Positions 27,045-35,017 of a DNA stretch of 64,000 nucleotides are shown piece after piece; within the stretch, counting starts at the first letter, position 1; each line of letters opens with the position of its first letter. The translations under genes were made by a program, and so were the position numbers. Under the pieces are notes generated by a model. That model saw only the letters and a program-made list of their open reading frames with translations. It was not told the origin of the DNA and ran no database searches. The stretch is taken from the NCBI RefSeq assembly GCF_026626635.1, contig NZ_JAPNKA010000001.1, positions 3,906,001-3,970,000 of the forward strand, given 5' to 3'. The stretch comes from Archangium lansingense. Its GTDB lineage: Bacteria > Myxococcota > Myxococcia > Myxococcales > Myxococcaceae.

Positions 27045-27091
27045 AAGGTGTCAGAGGACTTGAGTGGGCTGGACGAATCTCCTGACACCTT
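27045..27091. repeat. GGTGTC...GACACC inverted repeat
   Basis: AAGGTGTCAG (27045-27054) and CTGACACCTT (27082-27091) pair perfectly over 10 bp around a 27-base loop. It lies 65-110 bp upstream of the phosphorylase-TIR start. The arms resemble the ends of the larger repeats at 51, 53, 56 and 61 kb (GAGAAGGGTGTC ... GACACC), so it may be a distant member of that family or a regulatory hairpin. Confidence 0.55.
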
Positions 27092-27099
27092 TCGTCTCT

Positions 27100-27120
27100 A
27101 CTCCGAGTGCTCCTCGGAGT
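27100..27120 (-). terminator. Hairpin at the end of the oxidoreductase gene
   Basis: ACTCCGAG (27100-27107) and CTCGGAGT (27113-27120) form a perfect 8-bp stem with a 5-base loop, starting inside the TGA stop of the gene at 27120-28136. No U-run follows, so it would be a weak or factor-assisted terminator. Confidence 0.5.
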
Positions 27121-28136
27121 CAGCGCCACCCGGCGAGGACGAGCTTGCCCATCATCTTCCCAGACTCGACCTTCGCGTGTGCTGCGCGGAGGTTGGTGGC
27201 GTTGATGGGGGAGAGCTTCTCCGTGAGCGTCGTCTTCAGCCGGCCGGCGTCGATCCACTCGGCCACCTGCTTCAGGGCGCGGTGCTGCTCCTCCATGTCC
27301 GGCGTCTGGAAGCGGGAGCGGGTGAACATGAGCTCCCACGAGAAGCTCACGCTCTTGCCCATCAGCCGCCCCAGGTCGAGGGGCTGGCTTGCCTCGACGA
27401 TGGAGACCATGCGTCCGAAGGGTTTGATGACGTCACCCATGACGGTCCAGTAGCCCGTGGTGTCGACGGTGTTGAAGAGGTAGTCGACCTCGGGGATGTC
27501 CAGACCCTTGAGCTGCTGGGGGATGTCCTCGCGGTGGCTGATGACGTGGTCGGCGCCCATGTCGCGGCACCACTGCTGGGACTCCGGGCGGGAGGCGGTG
27601 GCGATGACGCGCAACCCCGCGAGCCTGGCAAGCTGGATGGCAATGGAGCCCACCCCGCCCGCGCCATTGATGATGAGGAGTGTGCGGCCCGAGTGCTTCC
27701 CGCCCGGGTCGATGGCACAGCGGTCGAACAGGGCCTCGTAGGCGGTGAGGGCAGTGAGGGGCAGGGCGGCCGCCTGCGCATCATCGAGCGACTTCGGCTT
27801 GGGGCCGACGATGCGCTCGTCCACCAGGTGCAGCTCACTGTCGCAACCCGGGCGCAGGATGCTGCCCGCGTAGTAGACGGCATCCCCGCGCTTGAAGAGC
27901 TTCACGTCCGGCCCGGTGGCCTCCACCACGCCCGAGGCATCCCAGCCGAGCACTCGCGGCGAGGGCTCGGTCTTGTCCTTGGGCGAGCGGACCTTCACGT
28001 CCACCGGGTTCACGGAGATGGCGTGGACCCGGACGAGCAAATCCCTCCCCTGGGGTGTCGGGTCCGGCAGCTCCACGTCGAGCAGGGACTCGGGATTGGA
28101 GCTGGGCAGGTAGCGCTTCAGGGCAACGGCCTTCAT
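27120..28136 (-). CDS. Zinc-independent alcohol dehydrogenase / quinone oxidoreductase family protein
   Basis: The 338-aa protein starts at ATG 28136 with GAGGAG 4-5 nt upstream. The N-terminal GroES-like domain (MKAVALKRY..., VHAISVNPVDVKVR, VLGWDASGVVEATG) is followed by a Rossmann domain with INGAGGVGSIAIQLARLAG and KPFGRMVSI. No structural zinc Cys cluster is present, placing it with NADPH:quinone-reductase-like medium-chain dehydrogenases. It should reduce quinones or activated carbonyls in the cytoplasm; the substrate is unknown. The last two thirds are duplicated at 20122-20797. It is not obviously related in function to the neighbouring TIR genes. Confidence 0.92.
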   Translation of the reverse strand: MKAVALKRYLPSSNPESLLDVELPDPTPQGRDLLVRVHAISVNPVDVKVRSPKDKTEPSPRVLGWDASGVVEATGPDVKLFKRGDAVYYAGSILRPGCDSELHLVDERIVGPKPKSLDDAQAAALPLTALTAYEALFDRCAIDPGGKHSGRTLLIINGAGGVGSIAIQLARLAGLRVIATASRPESQQWCRDMGADHVISHREDIPQQLKGLDIPEVDYLFNTVDTTGYWTVMGDVIKPFGRMVSIVEASQPLDLGRLMGKSVSFSWELMFTRSRFQTPDMEEQHRALKQVAEWIDAGRLKTTLTEKLSPINATNLRAAHAKVESGKMMGKLVLAGWR

Positions 28137-28366
28137 GGTTCTCCTCTCGTGTGTCGAGATGGAGAGTCAGTTCACGACGCGCTGAAATGTCACGTGAGTG
28201 CCGGTGGCCTGCCTGCCCGGCTGCCAGGGAACGTGTGGCATCCGGTCACGCCATTCACGGACCACGGCTGCGGGCTCCATCCCAACACGCGAGGACTCGA
28301 GCCGGGTGCCGCTGTCGGCGTGAGCATTCACGAGGCCTCGCGCTACAGTGAATTCGGAGGCTGAAG

Positions 28367-30262
28367 ATGGGAAGCCAGACAACCCAGCAGGCACGTCCCC
28401 GGGCGCCCCAGGTGCCGGCCCGCTCCGAGTCTTCCCCAGAGCCCGCCCGCGAGCAGGAGGCTGGCTCGTCGGCCGCTCCTCCCATGACAGGGCCGTTGCT
28501 GACCCTGGAGCAGTCGCTCCGCATCCCCGTCCACTCCCCGCGCCCGGCGGCGGGGGGCCAGCGTCGCGCCCTCCCCGACACCCTGCGGGAGAAGATGGAG
28601 CAGTCCTTCCATCAGGACTTCTCCCGGGTCCAGCTCCGGCTGAGTGACGAGCCCTCCCGGATCGGCGCCCGTGCCCTCACCCGAGGCGAGGAGATCACCC
28701 TCGCCCCGCGCCACTATCGTCCTGACAGTCCCTCGGGACAGGCCCTGCTCGGCCATGAGCTGGCCCACGTGGTCCAACAGCGAGGCGGGAGGGTTCGGCG
28801 GGGCGGAGGCCTCTTCGATCATCCCCACCTGGAGGCCGAAGCGGAGCGACAGGGCCAGCAGGCGGCTCGTGGCACCTCGGTCTCCAGTCCCGCAGCAGGT
28901 GCAGCCCTGGCCCCGACAGCCTCGAGTGCCTCCCTGGCGATGCCCTTCCAGCCTGCCTGGGAGTTCGTCGACATGGGCGGTCGAGTGCGCCGCTACCAGC
29001 TCAAGGACAACAAGGATGGCACCTATACGCACTCCAAGTCGGGGCAGGTGTACACCCATAACGGCCAGATGCACCCGACCCAGTCGGGCACGCGGGTGCT
29101 GAGCCCCGTCAGCCCGCCCTCGACGACCGCGCCCACTCCCGCGCCGTCGCCAGGCTCGTCCAATCACGATCCCAAGAACGTCCTGTTCCGCGTCGGCGAA
29201 TCGGGGAAGGTCGAGTACCTGGGCAACAGTGCCCCGAATCGGTCCGCCTACGCGGGCCAGTACCTGGAGATGGAGCCGGGCCACTTCGCCCCGTTCAAGA
29301 ACAGCGGCAAGCGGACGGGGAGCCCCAAGGTCATGGATCCCGTGACCCTCGAGCGCTACGCCTACGACGAGACCGGCAAGCAGTTCTACGCCTGGGACAA
29401 GGCGGCGGCCGATCGCCGGGGGACGGCCATCAGCACCACCTCCACCACCCATGGCACTCCGAGCGCGAATCAGTCCCTCCTGGATCGCCTCGGCAAGGGC
29501 GAGCTCGTGGATCGACGGCGTTCCAATCGAACGGGCATGGACCTGGAGCCCTTCGATGTGGGGCCCTACAAGAAAGCCGTCACCCTCCCAACGGACAGCG
29601 ATGCCAAGGTGTCGCGGACGTATGGAGCGCTCTCCGGCACGGACGCCTGGAAGACCGGGACGCTGGTCAACCGGGACCATGTCCCCTCCGGCGAATCCCT
29701 CAATCAGCGGGGAGATTCGGGGGCCTACGACCAGGGCTTCACCATCACCATCCCCAACCCGGAGATGCACATTCCCTTCAGCCCCACGTACGGCTCGGAC
29801 AACTCCCCCAGCTCCAAGGGGATGGATGACGAGTACCAGGGCAACTCCATCAAGCGCGTGAAGTTCGACCAGGACAACCCCGCGGCGGGGGCCTATCGAG
29901 ACATGGCGTTCATGCTCTCCAAGACGGAGAACCAGGACTACTCAGCCTCCGGTCACGCGAGGCTCGACCTCACCAAGCCGGAGAATCGCCTGCGCCAGCT
30001 TGGCGGCTATCGCACGCTTCTGCACCGCAACACCCAGATCCACCGCCACCTGGGTAGCAAGCGTGGATTCGATACCAAGGCTTCGGCCATCGACTACTCG
30101 ATTGGCATCCGGAAGAAGAAGAAGGCGAGCAAGAAGGTGGGAAAGCGGGATCAGTTGGGGTCCGCCACGTACACCCAGCTCACCACCAAGACGCAGGGGC
30201 AGCTCTTCAGGAAGCTGATCCACAAGCACCTGAAGAAGACGGGCAATGTGAAGAAGATCTGA
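28367..30262 (+). CDS. DUF4157 (eCIS-core) protein with C-terminal toxin-like region
   Basis: ATG 28367 has GGAGG six bases upstream; the protein is 631 aa without a signal peptide. Residues ~68-140 are a DUF4157 domain: LPDTLREKMEQSFHQDFSRV, the GAxALTRGEEITLAP stretch, then GHELAHVVQQRGG, a HExxH zinc-site. DUF4157 proteins are linked to extracellular contractile injection systems as cargo or cargo carriers. A Pro/Ser/Thr linker follows, then a C-terminal module with VNRDHVPSGESLNQRG, MHIPFSPTYG and a basic tail (RKKKKASKKVGKR). The DHVPS plus H...S.TYG pattern recalls His-metal nuclease toxins of polymorphic toxin systems, but I cannot name the fold. No immunity gene or injection-system gene is adjacent; the next gene is a HAD-like protein. 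Delivery to rival or prey cells is inferred. Confidence 0.82.
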   Translation: MGSQTTQQARPRAPQVPARSESSPEPAREQEAGSSAAPPMTGPLLTLEQSLRIPVHSPRPAAGGQRRALPDTLREKMEQSFHQDFSRVQLRLSDEPSRIGARALTRGEEITLAPRHYRPDSPSGQALLGHELAHVVQQRGGRVRRGGGLFDHPHLEAEAERQGQQAARGTSVSSPAAGAALAPTASSASLAMPFQPAWEFVDMGGRVRRYQLKDNKDGTYTHSKSGQVYTHNGQMHPTQSGTRVLSPVSPPSTTAPTPAPSPGSSNHDPKNVLFRVGESGKVEYLGNSAPNRSAYAGQYLEMEPGHFAPFKNSGKRTGSPKVMDPVTLERYAYDETGKQFYAWDKAAADRRGTAISTTSTTHGTPSANQSLLDRLGKGELVDRRRSNRTGMDLEPFDVGPYKKAVTLPTDSDAKVSRTYGALSGTDAWKTGTLVNRDHVPSGESLNQRGDSGAYDQGFTITIPNPEMHIPFSPTYGSDNSPSSKGMDDEYQGNSIKRVKFDQDNPAAGAYRDMAFMLSKTENQDYSASGHARLDLTKPENRLRQLGGYRTLLHRNTQIHRHLGSKRGFDTKASAIDYSIGIRKKKKASKKVGKRDQLGSATYTQLTTKTQGQLFRKLIHKHLKKTGNVKKI

Positions 30263-30263
30263 G

Positions 30264-30277
30264 CGCCCTCTCGAGGG
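30264..30277 (+). terminator. Short hairpin after the DUF4157 gene
   Basis: GCCCTC-TC-GAGGGC begins two bases past the TGA of the DUF4157 gene. It is a perfect 6-bp stem without a clear U-run. Nothing else is visible in the 247 bp before the next gene. Confidence 0.35.
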
Positions 30278-30509
30278 CTCCGGGCCTCTATTCCGTCTCC
30301 TCTATACATCCTGTCTGATCTGGCCCCATGCGCGAGCCTGGGAGAAGACACACCTTCCCGCTCGGCTGCTGGGGGACCTGGATGGCAGGCGCGAGTCCCT
30401 TCACATGAGGAGTACCAGGGAGCCTCTTGCGCTTCTGTCACAGCCCTGGACTTTCCCGCGTGGCTACCGGGGTTTGGAGTGCGCAGTTTGCAACCGGAGG
30501 ATGTGCGGA

Positions 30510-31181
30510 GTGCCCAAGGCAATCGTCTTCGAGGTGGATGGGACGCTGGTGGACACCAACGTGCTACGTGCGCGGGCCTGGCAGGAGGCGTTGGCGCGCT
30601 ACGGCCGTCAGGTGCGTCTGCCTCGGGTGCTCGCACAGATGGCTCGGATGGGCGACCAGTTCCTCTCCGTATTCCTCCCGGAGGAGGAGTACCTGCGCTA
30701 CGCCGATGAGCTGGCGAGCTTCCACCGGGCGCTCTTCCATGAGGAGTACCTCCCGCGGGTGAGGGCCTTCCTCGGGGCCCCCGAGCTGCTGCGGCACCTG
30801 CGCGCGGAGGGGTGGCGCATCGCCCTGGCCTCCACCGCGGACCCCGACGAGCTGGAGCACTACATCGAGCTGCTCGGCGTGGAGGCGCTCATCGACGCGC
30901 GCACCACCGACGCGGAGGTGGACCGCAACCGATTGCACGAGGAGATTCCCGCGGAAGCCGTCCGGCTGCTGGGGCTCGATGGGACCGATGACGTGCTGGC
31001 CATCGCCGGTCTGCCCTACGATGTCGAGGGCGCCGTGCACCTGGGAATGCGGTGCGTCGGGCTGGTGTGCGGCGGCTTCTCAGAGGAGGAGCTCCGCTCC
31101 GCCGGGGCGCTCGCCGCCTTCGGCACGCCACAGGATCTCCTCACGCGCTACGCTGAGTCGCCCCTCGCCGCCGTGGGTTGA
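30510..31181 (+). CDS. HAD-superfamily-like protein with substituted catalytic residues
   Basis: GTG 30510 is preferred: GGAGG (30496-30500) lies 9 bases upstream, whereas ATG 30501 would touch that site directly. The 223-aa product has the beta-phosphoglucomutase-like HAD layout with a helical cap (ARAWQEALARYGRQ). The nucleophile motif, normally DxDGT, is FEVDGTLVDTN (Glu8 in place of Asp). Motif II is LASTA. The motif III Lys region reads RNRLHEEIP with no obvious Lys. Motif IV, normally GDSxxD, is IAGLPYDVEGA, losing the first Asp. Three of four catalytic motifs are therefore altered, and phosphatase activity by the usual aspartyl-phosphate route is unlikely. It may be a binding protein or a family with unusual chemistry. 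It converges on the desaturase gene across a hairpin. Confidence 0.85.
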   Translation: MPKAIVFEVDGTLVDTNVLRARAWQEALARYGRQVRLPRVLAQMARMGDQFLSVFLPEEEYLRYADELASFHRALFHEEYLPRVRAFLGAPELLRHLRAEGWRIALASTADPDELEHYIELLGVEALIDARTTDAEVDRNRLHEEIPAEAVRLLGLDGTDDVLAIAGLPYDVEGAVHLGMRCVGLVCGGFSEEELRSAGALAAFGTPQDLLTRYAESPLAAVG

Positions 31182-31208
31182 GCCGGGCCCGCGGGGGGCA
31201 CCCGGCTC
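31180..31208. terminator. Bidirectional hairpin between HAD-like and desaturase genes
   Basis: GAGCCGGG (31180-31187) and CCCGGCTC (31201-31208) form a perfect 8-bp stem directly at the stop of the plus-strand gene and just past the end of the minus-strand gene. Confidence 0.55.
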
Positions 31209-31216
31209 CTGACAGC

Positions 31217-32212
31217 TCACGCCGCCTTGGAGGCGTCCTCGGCCTGCACCGTGCCGTCCCCCGAGCCGCCGGTGCGCGTCATGCGGCTGTAGAGCGACAG
31301 CGACGGATCGAAGAGGAACTTCAGCCACAGCGCCGTCCACGACTTGTGGAAGTGCAGCGAGTCGTAGAACTCGGGCGCGAGCTGGCGCACCTTGGGCAGG
31401 CGCGTCCAGGGCACGCGCATCACATCGTGGTGCTCGTTGTGGTAGCCGACGTTGAAGGCCACCCAGTTGAGCGGCCCGTAGTACGAGTACGTCTCCTGGG
31501 GCGCCTTGACGAGGAAGTGCTCCTGAATCCACCGCGCGCCCAGCGGATGCAGGCCGATGGCGAAGATGGACGACAGGAACATATAGATGAGCGCGCGGGG
31601 CCCGAGCAGCGCCCAGCTCGCCGCGATGAAGGCCAGCTGCACCGTCAGGTTGGTGGCGTACCAGGCATCGAAGAAGGGCACCCGCCTGAGCTTCGGCACT
31701 CGCAGCGCCTGGAAGGCCCAGAAGTTGAGCTGCCAGAACGCCTTGCCCCAGAACGAGTTGCCAATCAGTTTGGCCTCAAACGGCGAGGCCAGGTCCGCGT
31801 CCAGCTCCGGGTCCCCTTGGTAGCGGTGGTGGATGAGGTGGTACTTGCGGAACGAGGCCGCCGCGGGGAACAGGATGGGCAGGTTGGTGAAGATCTGCAG
31901 CACGGCGTTGAGGCGCGGGCTGCGGAACACGAGGTTGTGAGTGCACTCGTGGATGAGCACCCACAGGCCGTGGTCGATGAAGGCACCCACCAGCCACGCG
32001 GTGGCCAACAGCGCCCACCAGGGTGAGTCCCGCAGGGCCCAGGCGATTGCCACCTGTCCACCCACCAGGAGCAGGACGAACAGGGCCGTAATGGGAGTGG
32101 GGCCGCACAGATCCTTGATCTCGGGATGGGCACGCAGGATGGCGCGGGCCCGCTCGAGGTGAGGCTCTTTCTCCGTGCTACGGGCAAACTCCAGGGGGCG
32201 CGGCTGACTCAA
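31217..32212 (-). CDS. Sphingolipid delta-4 (dihydroceramide) desaturase-like membrane protein
   Basis: TTG 32212 is chosen as start because AAGGA lies 7 nt upstream and the protein then begins SQPRPLEFARSTEKEPHLER; upstream codons look non-coding. The 331-aa integral membrane enzyme has the three His boxes of the DES family: HECTHN, YHLIHHRYQ and NVGYHNEHHD, plus the family hallmarks ETYSYYGPLNWV, GLHPLGARWIQEH and EFYDSLHFHKSW. These features match eukaryotic dihydroceramide desaturases more closely than bacterial acyl-lipid desaturases. Expected reaction: O2-dependent insertion of the 4,5-trans double bond in a sphingoid base at the membrane, with a di-iron centre. Myxobacteria make sphingolipids, so this is plausible, but no other sphingolipid gene is in view. 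Regiospecificity is inferred. Confidence 0.9.
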   Translation of the reverse strand: MSQPRPLEFARSTEKEPHLERARAILRAHPEIKDLCGPTPITALFVLLLVGGQVAIAWALRDSPWWALLATAWLVGAFIDHGLWVLIHECTHNLVFRSPRLNAVLQIFTNLPILFPAAASFRKYHLIHHRYQGDPELDADLASPFEAKLIGNSFWGKAFWQLNFWAFQALRVPKLRRVPFFDAWYATNLTVQLAFIAASWALLGPRALIYMFLSSIFAIGLHPLGARWIQEHFLVKAPQETYSYYGPLNWVAFNVGYHNEHHDVMRVPWTRLPKVRQLAPEFYDSLHFHKSWTALWLKFLFDPSLSLYSRMTRTGGSGDGTVQAEDASKAA

Positions 32213-32299
32213 GACGCTTCCTTTCAGTCGTACGAGGCGGGGGGCGGCGCAGCTTGGCACAGCCCTCCCGCTCGACGCCACGCGTCATATCACCCGCCC

Positions 32300-33481
32300 T
32301 CACTCCAGTGTGAAGCTCTGCGCCTTGGCCTGGGTTTGGACCGAATCGAGGATGGCCTTGTCGAGCGTGTTCTTGCCCTCGGAGGCCATCTCCTTCTGCT
32401 TGCCAGCGAGGTACTTCTGCCGCTCCTGGCTGAGCTGCTGGATGCGGGTCTGCAGCTCCGCGCGCTCCTTGTCCTTGGCGTCGAGCACCGCCTTGCGCTG
32501 CTCGGCGCTCTTGCCGCGCAGCTCCTCGGGCAGCTCGTCGTCCTTGAGTGACTCCAGCTTCACCTTGCCCTGCTTCGTCCCGTCCACCAGGTCCCAGCTC
32601 GAGTTGTCGTAGAGCCGGGAGGCCTTGGACATGGCGCGGGTGGTGGCGCTGACCTTGTTCGAGCTGGCGTTGACGTCCTGGGCCTCCTGGCGCTTCTTGG
32701 CCTCCGCGCCCGAGCGCCCGTAGCTCAGGTAGGTCTTGTTCAGCTCGACGCCCAGCTTCGCGATCTCCTCGTCCTGGGGGGCGGCGATCATGGCCACCGC
32801 CTGGTTCTGGTCGATGTTGAAGGGCTGCCCGCCCGCGAACCGCGCCGCCTCCGCCCAGCCGCCGCTCGCCCCCGCCTCCGAGGGGCCGCAGTGGATGGTG
32901 TTCACCATGATGCCGTGCTCCTTCGCCGCGGAGATGGCGGTGCGGAACGCCACCGGCCCCTGGGAGAAGGGCTCATTGCCCGCGATGTAGATGAGCTTGA
33001 GGTCCTTCTTCGACTTGCTCCACTCGAGCTGCTGGGTCGCCTTCTGGATGGCCTGGCCGCAGAACTCGCTGCCGCCGTTCGTCTTCAGGGCGAAGAGGTG
33101 CTCGGACACCCGGTCCAGGTCCGAGGTGAGCGGCACCACCTGGCGGATGTAGCCCCCCTCGGCAGAGAGCCCGTCGTTGCCGTACTCGTAGAGGGCGATC
33201 TCCAGCCGGGCCTGCTGCCCGTCGCGCTGGGCCTTCTGGAAGGCATTCACCACCGTCCAGAGCTGGCGCTTGGTCTGCTCGATGAGGCCGTCCATGCTGC
33301 TGCTGGTGTCCAGGAGCAGGGCGATCTGCACCTTGGGCGCGGAGATGGCCGCCTCGAGCGTCCCGGGGGACACGGCGGGACGGTTCTGCTGGGGAGCGGG
33401 TTTGGCGGCGGGGTTGGACTCCGCGGAGGCGGAGCCGGGCAGCGCCAACAGGCCGAGACACAGGAGCGAGTGCTTGAGCAT
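32300..33481 (-). CDS. Secreted von Willebrand factor A domain protein
   Basis: ATG 33481 has GGAAG five bases upstream and begins a signal peptide (MLKHSLLCLGLLALPGSASA). The 393-aa protein has a vWA domain (about 50-230) with the metal-site motif LLLDTSSSMDG and the strand LKLIYIAGNEPFSQG. The C-terminal third is charged and likely coiled (SAEQRKAVLDAKDKERAELQ, then QQLSQERQKYLAGKQKEM). vWA domains bind proteins through a divalent cation; the partner is unknown. Head-to-head with the SPFH protein gene at 33673, 191 bp apart, so both promoters must lie in that gap. Confidence 0.88.
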   Translation of the reverse strand: MLKHSLLCLGLLALPGSASAESNPAAKPAPQQNRPAVSPGTLEAAISAPKVQIALLLDTSSSMDGLIEQTKRQLWTVVNAFQKAQRDGQQARLEIALYEYGNDGLSAEGGYIRQVVPLTSDLDRVSEHLFALKTNGGSEFCGQAIQKATQQLEWSKSKKDLKLIYIAGNEPFSQGPVAFRTAISAAKEHGIMVNTIHCGPSEAGASGGWAEAARFAGGQPFNIDQNQAVAMIAAPQDEEIAKLGVELNKTYLSYGRSGAEAKKRQEAQDVNASSNKVSATTRAMSKASRLYDNSSWDLVDGTKQGKVKLESLKDDELPEELRGKSAEQRKAVLDAKDKERAELQTRIQQLSQERQKYLAGKQKEMASEGKNTLDKAILDSVQTQAKAQSFTLE

Positions 33482-33672
33482 GGGGGCTTCCACGCATGGC
33501 CCCGGAAAAGGTTTTAATGACACGCCGGTGGGTCGCCCCAGCCACACGGTGAGTCCGTGTGGCCACGCGCTGGTGCCGCCGGTGGAGGCCCGCCGAGGCC
33601 CGTTCCTCTGCCTGGGTTCGCTCGCCTGCTCGGCATCGCTCCTGCAATGCCCTCCTCCCGGAGAGGGCACGT

Positions 33673-35013
33673 ATGAGCAACGAGACGCAGACCGAGCAGA
33701 AGCAGAACGAGGCGAAGCAGAGCGAGACGAAGCACCCCGAGCAGAAGCGCGGCGCGGTGCTGAAGAAGATGGTGTCGCTGGCCGGTGAGGCGGCGCGCGG
33801 GATGGTCAGCCGGGGCCGGTGGCTCATCTACACCCAGCGGGGCCGCCGGATGATCGCCGGGCTGGCCGTGACCGGGATGGTGGGGGGAGTCGTGGCCGCC
33901 CAGCCTGTCTGCATGATCGAGCCGGGCGAGGTGGGCATCCGGGTCAACCGGCTCACCGGTACCGTTTCCGAGCTCCACGAGGGCTGGGCCTTGTTGGTCC
34001 CCGAGGTGCACCGGCTCAGTCGTTACAGCCTCAAGGACCAGACCTACCAGCCCTCCCGCAGCGCTCGCGCTTCGGATCCGGCGCCCTTCCAGTCCGTGGA
34101 GGGCTTGTCCATTGGTGTCGAGGTCAACATCCGCTACCTGCTCGACCCGGAGAAGATTCGCACCCTGGCCGCCCGCCTCCCGGAGAACGTGGGCCAGGAG
34201 ATCATCGAGCCGGCCATCGACGGCGTGCTGCGCCGCCACTTCGCCCAGCACACCGTCCGGGAGATCTTCTCCACCCAGCGGGTCCAGATTCAGAAGGACC
34301 TCACCCAGGATCTCGCGCCCTTGCTGGCCGCGGATGGCGTCATCCTCCGCTCGGTCACCCTGGGCAACGTGGACCTGCCCCACCAGTACCGTGTCGGCAT
34401 GGAGGCGCTGCTCTCCGAGGAGCTGAACGCGGAGAAGATGCGCTACACGCTCGATCTCAAGGACAAGCAGGTCAAGCAGTCCGCACTGGAGGCCGAGGCC
34501 GACAAGGTCCGGCGTGAGACGGCCGCCGAGGCCGCTGGCAACGAGGAGATCATCGCCGCCAAGGCGAAGGCCGAGGCCATGCGCCACGTCCTCCCCTTCA
34601 AGGAGAAGGAGATTGAACAGCGCCGGCTGGAGGCCGAGGCCGCCAAGGTCTCGCGGCTGACCCTGGCTACCGCCGAGGCCGAGGCGCACCGCATCGAGGC
34701 CGCCGGTGAGGCGGATGCCCGGCGCAAGCTCGCCGAGTCCGACGCCTACCGCGTGGAGGTCACCGGCAAGGCCGCTTCCGAGCAGCTCGCCCGCGACGCC
34801 GAGCTCATCAGCCGCAACCCGCTCCTCATCCAGAAGACGCTCGCCGACAAGCTGTCCGACAAAATCCAGGTCATCATCGCGCCGCCGCAGGCGGGTGGGT
34901 TCATCGCCGGCAATCTGCTGGGACAGCCGCAGACGGCCGGGTACGCGGGCGCTCCGAAGCCCTCGTCCGAGGCCATGGTCAGCACCGGGGAGTCGTCCTC
35001 CCAGGAGGAGTAA
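33673..35013 (+). CDS. SPFH/Band 7 domain membrane protein
   Basis: ATG 33673 has GGAGAGG seven bases upstream; the 446-aa product starts with a charged Gln/Lys/Glu-rich head, then one membrane segment (MIAGLAVTGMVGGVVAAQP). The Band 7 domain follows (IEPGEVGIRVNRLTG, LSIGVEVNIRYLLDPEK, LTQDLAPLLAADGVILRSV) and a long Ala/Glu coiled coil (about 260-390). SPFH proteins build cage-like membrane scaffolds. The gene runs into 35018-36421 with a 4-bp gap, so the two form an operon. Confidence 0.92.
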   Translation: MSNETQTEQKQNEAKQSETKHPEQKRGAVLKKMVSLAGEAARGMVSRGRWLIYTQRGRRMIAGLAVTGMVGGVVAAQPVCMIEPGEVGIRVNRLTGTVSELHEGWALLVPEVHRLSRYSLKDQTYQPSRSARASDPAPFQSVEGLSIGVEVNIRYLLDPEKIRTLAARLPENVGQEIIEPAIDGVLRRHFAQHTVREIFSTQRVQIQKDLTQDLAPLLAADGVILRSVTLGNVDLPHQYRVGMEALLSEELNAEKMRYTLDLKDKQVKQSALEAEADKVRRETAAEAAGNEEIIAAKAKAEAMRHVLPFKEKEIEQRRLEAEAAKVSRLTLATAEAEAHRIEAAGEADARRKLAESDAYRVEVTGKAASEQLARDAELISRNPLLIQKTLADKLSDKIQVIIAPPQAGGFIAGNLLGQPQTAGYAGAPKPSSEAMVSTGESSSQEE

Positions 35014-35017
35014 CACC

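Noticed and set aside
26980-27339. N-terminal extension of the phosphorylase-TIR frame beyond ATG 26979
   Set aside because: The extension is low-complexity and reads the antisense frames of the neighbouring oxidoreductase; AAGGAG supports the later start.
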